13,694 bases of DNA from an uncultured Verrucomicrobiota bacterium. Lineage in GTDB: Bacteria > Verrucomicrobiota > Kiritimatiellia > RFP12 > UBA1067. The notes beneath the pieces were generated by a model, which worked only from the letters and a program-made list of their open reading frames with translations, was not told the DNA's origin and ran no database searches. The position numbers and the translations under genes are program-made. The stretch spans positions 1 through 13,694 of the forward strand of contig CAMZET010000013.1 of assembly GCA_947305825.1 (NCBI GenBank), read 5' to 3'. Of this stretch, positions 1-5,418 are shown piece after piece (position 1 is the first letter of the stretch; each line of letters begins with the position of its first letter).

Positions 1-96
1 GTCGGGATGGCTGGAATGGCCGTGGTGGCACTCTTCGCAGTCATGGTCGCAGTCGTGGTCGCCCTCGGGGCGGTGGTGGCACTCATCGTGTTCGTG
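1..96 (-). other. His/Cys/Asp-rich metal-binding loop of the fused receptor domain
   Basis: Residues 389-420 of the fusion hold ten His and four Cys among many Asp and Glu, including the short motif DHDCDHDCEECHH. ZnuA-type receptors commonly carry a disordered His-rich loop at this place, thought to collect or sense zinc. Cys in that loop is less usual, because such loops are normally built from His, Asp and Glu. The loop is cut by the left edge, so its full length is unknown. Confidence 0.8.
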
Positions 97-1260
97 GCCG
101 TCTTGTCCGATGAGGGCGAGGGCGCGGCGGCGCGGATTCGGGTTGGCGGCGAGCACCCCTTCCACCCAGGCGTCGGAAATGCCGCCGACGTAGACGAAGA
201 GGTCGCTTCTGGCGATGTCGCGGATGTCGGAGGCGGTGGGCTGGAAGGAGTGCATGTCGCCGCCGTTTTTCTGGAGGAGCGAGAGCGCGACGCGGTTCGT
301 GGCGTCGCCCAGTATTTCGCGCGTCCAATCGTAGACGGGCGCGATGGAGACGATGACGGCGGGCTTGGCGTCGCTCGCGGCGGCGCCGGAGAAGAAAAGC
401 GGCGCGGCGACTGCCCCTGCCAGCGCGAGCGCAAGCAGCGCGAGCGAGCGCGGCGCGTAGAACGCCGCCGCCGTCGCCACGGCGTGGACGGCGACCACGG
501 TCGCGCCGAGGGGACGCTCGAACGCCACGGCGGCGAGGAGCCCGGCGAGGGCGCAGGCGAGCGCGAATGCCGCCGCCACAAGCGTCACGGCCCGGTACGA
601 CTTGACGAGACGCATGGCCGAAATCGCCGGGAAAACTATCAGCGCGCTCACGAGCAGCGCACCGACGAGCCGCATCGACACGACTATCACCACCGCGACG
701 ACGACAGCGCACACGCGGTTGTAGAGCGCGACGTCCGCCCCGCAGGCGCGGGCGAAATCCTCGTCGAACGCGACGTCGAACGAGCGGTTGTACGTAAGCG
801 CCGAAAACGCAATCACACCAGCGGCCAGCCCCACGCAGAGCCACGTCTCCGCCGTCGAGAGCGTCAGGAGTGAAACCGCGCCGAAAAGCGAGGTGCAGAC
901 GTCGCCGGAGACGTTCGCGGAGGACGGGAAAATGTTCATGAGGAGGTAGCCGGCGGCCATCGCGCCCACGGACAGCATCGCGAGCGCGGCATCACCCTGC
1001 ACTTGCCCGCGCCGACCGAGCAGAAACACCGCCGCCAGCGCCGTGAGCGGAAGCGAAAGCGCCAGACCGCCACCGGAAAGCCCGACAGCCGTCGCCACCG
1101 CCATCGCGCCGAACGCGACGTGCGAAAGCCCGTCGCCCATGAACGACAGGCGCCGCAGCACGAGCGTCACGCCCAGCAGCGCCGCCGAGAGAGCTATCGT
1201 CGCGCCCGCGACCACCGCCCGCCACACGAACGGCATCGCCAGAATGTCTAGCCGGTCCAT
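1..1260 (-). CDS. znuB: Metal (Zn/Mn) ABC transporter permease fused to its periplasmic metal-binding protein (ZnuB-ZnuA fusion); 3' end cut by window edge
   Basis: The frame is open for 420 codons from the ATG at 1260 to base 1; I checked every triplet and found no stop. Residues 1-270 form a ZnuB/TroC-type inner-membrane permease: many hydrophobic segments, GDGLSHVAFG near 42-51 and the family hallmark VGALLVSALIVFPAISA at 199-215. Residues 271-295 (one Arg, a long Leu/Ala core, then GAAASDA) look like a signal peptide or a last membrane anchor. From about 299 the sequence becomes a ZnuA/TroA-type receptor: IVSIAPVYDW, then GGDMHSFQPTASD with probable metal ligand His337, then VYVGGISDAWVEGVL, then a His/Cys/Asp-rich loop from 389 to the edge. 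It starts 1 nt after pyrD; the nearest Shine-Dalgarno-like element is weak or distant. No ZnuC ATPase is in the window; it may lie further left. The metal (Zn or Mn) is inferred. The fusion is seen directly; its biological reality assumes a correct assembly. Confidence 0.87.
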   Translation of the reverse strand, partial: MDRLDILAMPFVWRAVVAGATIALSAALLGVTLVLRRLSFMGDGLSHVAFGAMAVATAVGLSGGGLALSLPLTALAAVFLLGRRGQVQGDAALAMLSVGAMAAGYLLMNIFPSSANVSGDVCTSLFGAVSLLTLSTAETWLCVGLAAGVIAFSALTYNRSFDVAFDEDFARACGADVALYNRVCAVVVAVVIVVSMRLVGALLVSALIVFPAISAMRLVKSYRAVTLVAAAFALACALAGLLAAVAFERPLGATVVAVHAVATAAAFYAPRSLALLALALAGAVAAPLFFSGAAASDAKPAVIVSIAPVYDWTREILGDATNRVALSLLQKNGGDMHSFQPTASDIRDIARSDLFVYVGGISDAWVEGVLAANPNPRRRALALIGQDGHEHDECHHRPEGDHDCDHDCEECHHGHSSHPD

Positions 1261-1261
1261 G

Positions 1262-2185
1262 CTATTCCAAAGCTCCCGTCATGTCGCGGATTGCGGCGAA
1301 CGAATGGCGACGGCAATAGTCCACGAGACCGTGCAGCACTTCCTCGGCGGTGCGCGGGTTCGTGAACGTGGCGGTGCCGACAGCGACTGCGCTTGCGCCG
1401 GCCAGAAGAAACTCCGCCGCGTCGCGCCAGCCGTAGACGCCGCCCATGGCGATAATCGGCAGGCGCGTGACGCGGTGCGCGTCGTACACCACCTTCACGG
1501 CGGCGGGATGGACGCACCGCCCGGAAAGCCCGCCGCTCTTGTTCGCGAGAACCGGGCGGCGAGCCTCCACGTCTATCACCATCGCCGGAATCGTGTTGAT
1601 GAGCGACAGCGCATCCGCGCCGCCGTCTTCGCAGGCGCGGACGTATGGCGCGATGTCGGGCACGTTCGGAGCGAGCTTCACGACTAGCGGCAGCGTCGTC
1701 GCCTCGCGCACGGCGGCGACGAGACGCGCGAGGACGGCGGGGTCCTGGCCGAACGTGTGGCCGCCTTCCTTGACGTTGGGGCACGAGACGTTGCATTCGA
1801 CGGCCGCGACGCCGCCGGCGGCCTCCAGACGGCGGGCGACTTCGGCGTATTCCTCAACGCTGCCGCCCCAGATGTTGACGATGAGCGGAAGCTCGCCGAG
1901 CTTTTCGCGGTACAGCGGCATATAATGTCCGACGAACGCATCGATGCCCGGGCCCTGGAGGCCGATTGCATTGACGAGTCCGCCTGGAACTTCCACGTGG
2001 CGAGGCATCTGATTGCCGGGCCACGGGTCCAGACGGACTCCCTTCACCGTCACCGCGCCAAACGCACTGTAGTCGAGCGCACCGAGATATTCCGTCCCGT
2101 AGCCGAATGTCCCGCTCGCCGTCGTCAGCGGCGTCGCCATCGCCAGCGAACCTATGCGAACGCTTGTGTCAACCGTCGTATTCAT
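1262..2185 (-). CDS. pyrD: Dihydroorotate dehydrogenase, class 1B catalytic subunit (PyrD)
   Basis: Oxidises dihydroorotate to orotate in pyrimidine synthesis, in the cytoplasm, using FMN. In class 1B enzymes the electrons go to NAD through PyrK, which is encoded just upstream. The 307 residues are the normal family length. Visible features are VTVKGVRLDPWPGN (about 46-58, with an FMN/substrate Lys48), NAIGLQGPG (72-80), the catalytic Cys135 in NVSCPNV, Lys170 in VVKLAPN, and the phosphate-binding end MGGVYGW with GTATF near 270. Cys rather than Ser as active-site base marks class 1. The ATG at 2185 is well supported by an AAGGAGG element about 8 nt upstream. The gene follows pyrK after 40 nt that contain a tandem repeat, and it precedes the metal transporter by 1 nt. 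Confidence 0.95.
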   Translation of the reverse strand: MNTTVDTSVRIGSLAMATPLTTASGTFGYGTEYLGALDYSAFGAVTVKGVRLDPWPGNQMPRHVEVPGGLVNAIGLQGPGIDAFVGHYMPLYREKLGELPLIVNIWGGSVEEYAEVARRLEAAGGVAAVECNVSCPNVKEGGHTFGQDPAVLARLVAAVREATTLPLVVKLAPNVPDIAPYVRACEDGGADALSLINTIPAMVIDVEARRPVLANKSGGLSGRCVHPAAVKVVYDAHRVTRLPIIAMGGVYGWRDAAEFLLAGASAVAVGTATFTNPRTAEEVLHGLVDYCRRHSFAAIRDMTGALE

Positions 2186-2199
2186 CGCAAACCCTCCTT

Positions 2200-2229
2200 G
2201 CCGTCAAACAGCCGTCAAACAGCCGTCAA
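2200..2229 (-). repeat. 11-bp tandem direct repeat between pyrK and pyrD, with TGA in three frames
   Basis: On the minus strand the unit TTGACGGCTGT occurs twice in full and a third time as TTGACGGC. The first copy on that strand supplies the TGA stop of pyrK. Because the period is 11, the three TGA triplets (2226-2228, 2215-2217, 2204-2206) fall in three different frames. The repeat ends just before the pyrD Shine-Dalgarno element. It may come from replication slippage, may insulate translation of pyrD from pyrK, or may be a protein site; the sequence cannot decide. Confidence 0.85.
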
Positions 2230-2996
2230 TTCCAGACCAAATCCTCTGCGGGGAACACCGGGCCGTCCACGCAGCAGCGAGCGTTGCCGTGGACGGTCTT
2301 CTGGATGCACGCGAAGCACGCGCCTACGCCGCAAATCATGTGGCGGTCTACCGAAATCCATCCCTTGGCGCCGAGCGATACGGCGCGTTCGGACACGGCG
2401 CGGAGAAGGCCGTCAGGCCCGCAAGTGAAAAGCGTGAATTCCTTTCCCGCGTTGCGCAGCGAGTTTATTTCGCGGTCGAGCGGAAGCGTGACGAAGCCCT
2501 TCTCGCCTGCGGTGCCGTCGTTCGTCGCAACGTGCGTTTCAACGCCCAGCGCGGCGAAGTCGCCGAGCGCGAGCAAATCGCCGGCCGTCCTGCCGCCGAC
2601 GAAAAGCGCAACACCTTCGGAGCGAATGTGCCGCGCCAGAAAATAGAGCGGCGCGACGCCGTATCCGCCGGCTACAAGCAGCGCCTTGCCGGCGCATTCG
2701 AGCGGAAAGCCGCGTCCGAGCGGGCCTTCCACAGCAAGCGTCTGGCCCGGCTGAACGAGATTAAGCGCCGCCGTCCCGCGACCTACGCGCTTGTACAAAA
2801 TCGTGACGAGCCCGCCGTGCGCGTCGAACACGGAAAACGGGCGCCGCAAAGCCGTATCTTCCAGCGCCGGCACCTTGACGTGCACGAACTGACCCGGACG
2901 CAAACCGGCTGCCACGCCTGGCGCCTCCAGCACGAGACGCTTGTATCCTGCGCCTAGGTCGGCATGCTCCACCACTTTCGCAAGTTCATCAATCAA
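2226..2996 (-). CDS. pyrK: Dihydroorotate dehydrogenase electron-transfer subunit (PyrK)
   Basis: Iron-sulfur flavoprotein that passes electrons from PyrD to NAD in class 1B dihydroorotate dehydrogenase. From N to C: a ferredoxin-reductase-like FAD barrel with the flavin motif RRPFSVF (51-57), an NAD-binding domain beginning LLVAGGYGVAPLYFLA (106-121), and a C-terminal 2Fe-2S site with Cys222, Cys227, Cys230 and Cys242 (CGVGACFAC, then CCVDGPVF). I chose the TTG at 2996-2994 because it overlaps the manA stop as TTGA, is preceded at a suitable distance by a GAAGGG element, and gives 256 residues, the usual PyrK length. The frame stays open far upstream inside manA, but that part reads as Arg-rich antisense-like noise. 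It is translationally linked to manA and followed by pyrD, its expected partner. Confidence 0.94.
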   Translation of the reverse strand: MIDELAKVVEHADLGAGYKRLVLEAPGVAAGLRPGQFVHVKVPALEDTALRRPFSVFDAHGGLVTILYKRVGRGTAALNLVQPGQTLAVEGPLGRGFPLECAGKALLVAGGYGVAPLYFLARHIRSEGVALFVGGRTAGDLLALGDFAALGVETHVATNDGTAGEKGFVTLPLDREINSLRNAGKEFTLFTCGPDGLLRAVSERAVSLGAKGWISVDRHMICGVGACFACIQKTVHGNARCCVDGPVFPAEDLVWN

Positions 2997-3817
2997 TGTT
3001 CTGCCCTTCCCTTCGCTACGGTTGAAGTCACCAGGACTTCGGCGCCGTCGCCCTCGAGCGTCACGCCGCCGTCCTCGCCCAAAATCAGCCGGCTCTCGCC
3101 CTCGACAAGCCATTCGCCGCGCAGCCGCACCTCGCCTCGGAAAACGTAGAACGCCGTGTAGCGTTCGGCTCCCAGCGAAAGCGCACCGCGCACCGTCCTG
3201 CACGAAAACCGGAAATACGGGCACTCTACGTCGCGTGCCACTTCGGGCGGTGCCAGCGTGTAGTCGATTGCGGCGAGCGCTTGCTCGACGTGCAGCGTGC
3301 GCGGCTTGCCGTCCGCGCCTACGCGCCCCCAGTCGTAGAGCCGGAACGTCGTGTCGCTCGACTGCTGGACTTCGTAGATGAACGAGTTTTCGCAAATCGA
3401 GTGCACGAGCCCGCCGGGAATGAACATGGCGTCGCCGGCCTTCAAGTCGTGGCGCAGGAGGAGTTCCTCGAACGAGCCGTCCACCACGGCGCGTTCGATG
3501 TCGCGAGGCCCGACGCCAGGCTTGAGACCGGCGTAGACCGCGCTGTCGCGCAGCGCGAACCACATTTCCGCTTTCGGCGCGCCGCCGGTGACAAGGCACG
3601 TGCGCTCGTTCGGATGCACCTGCACCGACAAGCGCATCCTCGCGTCTATCGTCTTCACGAGCAGCGGGAAAGTCGGCGCCAAATCCGCCAGAGTCCCGGG
3701 AAACATTTCTGAAAGTTCCGGGGACGGCACGGACGGCTGCACGGCGAGCGCGGACACTAGCCAGTTCTCCTCGCCCCACAGTGCGGTGCGGCGGTTTGGC
3801 GCAAACTTCAATACCAT
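2993..3817 (-). CDS. manA: Mannose-6-phosphate isomerase, class I, short form (ManA)
   Basis: Zinc enzyme interconverting fructose 6-phosphate and mannose 6-phosphate, feeding mannose catabolism or GDP-mannose for surface polysaccharides. Its 274 residues resemble the short bacterial type I form, somewhat under the roughly 310 of the Bacillus enzymes. Zinc ligands are visible as Gln66 and His68 in LSVQVHPNE, Glu84 in KAEMWF, and His139 in FIPGGLVHSI; a likely catalytic Arg159 sits in QQSSDTTFRLYDWGR. The C-terminal cupin barrel is short. It is the first gene after a promoter candidate at the end of rluB and has a structured leader. The ATG at 3817 has its purine-rich AAAGGA element about 14 nt upstream, rather far, which leaves a small doubt about the start. 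Its stop overlaps the pyrK TTG start. Confidence 0.93.
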   Translation of the reverse strand: MVLKFAPNRRTALWGEENWLVSALAVQPSVPSPELSEMFPGTLADLAPTFPLLVKTIDARMRLSVQVHPNERTCLVTGGAPKAEMWFALRDSAVYAGLKPGVGPRDIERAVVDGSFEELLLRHDLKAGDAMFIPGGLVHSICENSFIYEVQQSSDTTFRLYDWGRVGADGKPRTLHVEQALAAIDYTLAPPEVARDVECPYFRFSCRTVRGALSLGAERYTAFYVFRGEVRLRGEWLVEGESRLILGEDGGVTLEGDGAEVLVTSTVAKGRAEH

Positions 3818-3845
3818 TCCCGGATGCTGCTTCCTTTCGTTTTTC

Positions 3846-3869
3846 GGCGCGGCGCCCGGCGGGCCGCCG
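3846..3869 (-). promoter_or_regulatory. Two adjacent small GC-only hairpins in the manA leader
   Basis: On the minus strand, CGGCG-GCC-CGCCG (3869-3857) is followed directly by GGCG-CCG-CGCC (3856-3846): two perfect short stems with 3-nt loops. They lie between the promoter candidate and the manA ribosome binding site. The sequence after them is A-rich, not T-rich, on the transcribed strand, so this is not a standard terminator. A role in mRNA stability or translation is only inferred. Confidence 0.45.
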
Positions 3870-3887
3870 TCGCGTTGGTTTTGAAAT

Positions 3888-3896
3888 ATTATATCA
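3888..3896 (-). promoter_or_regulatory. Extended -10 promoter candidate for manA-pyrK-pyrD-znu
   Basis: The minus strand reads TGATATAAT, a perfect consensus -10 hexamer with the extended TG dinucleotide one base before it. It is embedded in an AT-rich island that stands out from the GC-rich surroundings. No good -35 hexamer lies 16-18 nt upstream (AAACGA at best), which suits an extended -10 promoter. The rluB stop codon TAA (3891-3889) is part of the hexamer. Transcription would start near 3881, leaving a leader of about 64 nt before manA. Confidence 0.55.
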
Positions 3897-4605
3897 AATT
3901 AAGCTCCCGTTCGTTTAGGTCGCGCCATTCGCCGGGCTTGAGCGACGGCGGCAGCGCGAGAGAACCAATCGCCACGCGCTTTAGCGAAAGCACGACGAGA
4001 TGCGCCGCAGAACACATGTAGCGTATCTGCCGCTTGCGCCCTTCCCGCAACTTGAATTCGAGCACCGTCTCGCTCGGTGACAACTGGCGGAGGACGCGCA
4101 CGGGAACAGGTCGCGTGACGTAGCCGTCTGGCATTTCGACCGGGCCGCGGAGGACGGCGAGCTTGTCTTCGGTCCAGCGCCCAGCGACGCGCACGACGTA
4201 CGTCTTTTCGTGCTCGAAGCGCGGATGCGTCAGGCGCAGCGTCAAATCGCCGTCGTTCGACATCAGCAAAAGCCCTTCCGAATCCTTGTCGAGGCGGCCG
4301 ACGGGGACGAGGCGTTCGGAGACCCTTCCGCGCAGGAGGTCAGCTACGGTTTCGCCGCCGAACGGGTCGCTCATGGAGGAAAGTACGCCGACGGGCTTGT
4401 AGAGCATGATAGTGCGGCGACGTTCGGGGTTGGCGATGCGGCGCCCGTCTACATAGATTTTCTCGGCGCCGGGGTCGAAGCGCGCGCCCGGTTCGCGCAC
4501 GACCTTGTGGCCGACGGCGACGCGCCCGGCTTCAATCATGTCGGCGGCGGCGCGTCTGGAAGCGATGCCAGCCTTGGCGAGAATGTTCTGGAGCCGTTCG
4601 AGCAT
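3889..4605 (-). CDS. rluB: rRNA pseudouridine synthase of the RsuA/RluB family
   Basis: Isomerises a specific uridine to pseudouridine in ribosomal RNA. An S4 RNA-binding domain covers about residues 1-60 (RLQNILAKAGIASRRAA, then KIYVDGRRI), and the catalytic domain follows with VGRLDKDSEGLLLMSNDG, where Asp106 is the expected nucleophile. The family motif near the C-terminus is LREGRKRQIRYMC (186-198). At 238 residues, with an S4 domain beginning right at the start, it fits RluB (23S rRNA) rather better than RluE; RsuA (16S) or RluF cannot be excluded. It starts 3 nt after the thiD stop, with GGAAGGA about 10 nt upstream of the ATG, so it is probably cotranscribed with thiD. Its last codons contain the promoter candidate for the next unit. 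Confidence 0.9.
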   Translation of the reverse strand: MLERLQNILAKAGIASRRAAADMIEAGRVAVGHKVVREPGARFDPGAEKIYVDGRRIANPERRRTIMLYKPVGVLSSMSDPFGGETVADLLRGRVSERLVPVGRLDKDSEGLLLMSNDGDLTLRLTHPRFEHEKTYVVRVAGRWTEDKLAVLRGPVEMPDGYVTRPVPVRVLRQLSPSETVLEFKLREGRKRQIRYMCSAAHLVVLSLKRVAIGSLALPPSLKPGEWRDLNERELNLI

Positions 4606-4608
4606 GGC

Positions 4609-5418
4609 CTAGCGTCCTTCCACAAACCCCAGCACCCCGCAACCGTTCGGGCCGACGAGATAGGAACCTTCGATTGCCTGCCGCACGTATTCCTTCGCCC
4701 CGGCAACCGCCGCCGCGAGCGGGCGGCCGAGCGCGAGTTCGGCGGCTAGCGCGGCGGCGAGCGAGCATCCTGTGCCGTGCGTGGAGACGGGATTCGCGAT
4801 ACGCTCGGCCGCGTATTCTGTCACGTTCCCGTCGCGGTCGCAAAGCACGTCGAGGGCGACCGGGCCGTCGCCGTGACCGCCCTTGAGAAGAACCGCGACG
4901 CCGTAACTCTCCGCGAGAGCGCGGGCCGTGTCGCGCATGGCGCCGGCGTCGCTCGCCGCGCCAACGCCTGAACGTTCCAGCAGCACGCCGGCTTCGGGAA
5001 TGTTGGGGGTAATCACTGTCGCAAGCGGAATCAAATGCTTGCGAATCGCCGCCACCGCCGGTGCCGTCGCCAGCGCCGCGCCGCTCGTCGCGACCATGAC
5101 CGGATCTATTACCTTGACTATTTCCGGACGTTTCGAGAGGCGCGACGCCACAACCTCTATCACCGCCGGGTCGGACAGCATACCGGTCTTCAGCGCCTTT
5201 ATCGAGTACGTGCCGAGAACGGCGTCCAGCTGCGCGGCCACGAATTGCGCCGGCACCGGATGAATCGCGCTCACGCCGAATGGATTCTGCGCCGTCAGCG
5301 CGGCGAACACGGTGCAGCCGTGCAGCGAATACGAATGGAACGCTCGCAAATCCGCCTGGACGCCGGCGTTGCCGCCGGAATCCGACCCGGCTATCGTCAG
5401 TACGCAATCGTGTATCAT
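4609..5418 (-). CDS. thiD: Hydroxymethylpyrimidine/phosphomethylpyrimidine kinase (ThiD)
   Basis: Ribokinase-fold kinase that phosphorylates HMP and HMP-P to HMP-PP for thiamine synthesis. The N-terminal substrate motif is TIAGSDSGGNAGVQADLRAF (8-27); the usual form has Ser-Gly-Gly or Gly-Gly-Gly where this one has Gly-Gly-Asn. KTGML (77-81), DPVMVATSG (105-113), LLKGGHG (177-183) and the anion-hole motif STHGTGCSLAA (212-222, with Cys218) follow in the normal order. The length, 269, is typical. The ATG at 5418 overlaps the dinG stop as ATGA and has a perfect AAGGAGG (5428-5422) 3 nt before it inside the end of dinG. No other thiamine gene is nearby, so pyridoxal-type kinase activity, known for some relatives, remains an alternative. 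Confidence 0.92.
   Translation of the reverse strand: MIHDCVLTIAGSDSGGNAGVQADLRAFHSYSLHGCTVFAALTAQNPFGVSAIHPVPAQFVAAQLDAVLGTYSIKALKTGMLSDPAVIEVVASRLSKRPEIVKVIDPVMVATSGAALATAPAVAAIRKHLIPLATVITPNIPEAGVLLERSGVGAASDAGAMRDTARALAESYGVAVLLKGGHGDGPVALDVLCDRDGNVTEYAAERIANPVSTHGTGCSLAAALAAELALGRPLAAAVAGAKEYVRQAIEGSYLVGPNGCGVLGFVEGR

Noticed and set aside
7..873. A 288-codon plus-strand open frame at the left end with a hydrophobic Val/Ala start
   Set aside because: The Val/Ala stretch is the complement of the His/Asp/Cys codons of the receptor loop. The minus-strand reading has clear permease and receptor motifs over the same bases.
2200..2229. CRISPR-like or attachment-site repeat
   Set aside because: The units are contiguous 11-bp copies without spacers, only 2.7 copies long, and no integrase or cas gene is nearby.
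3846..3888. Factor-independent terminator after rluB
   Set aside because: The GC-rich stems are followed by an A-rich, not T-rich, stretch on the transcribed strand; read on the plus strand there is only a weak T run and no plus-strand gene to end.
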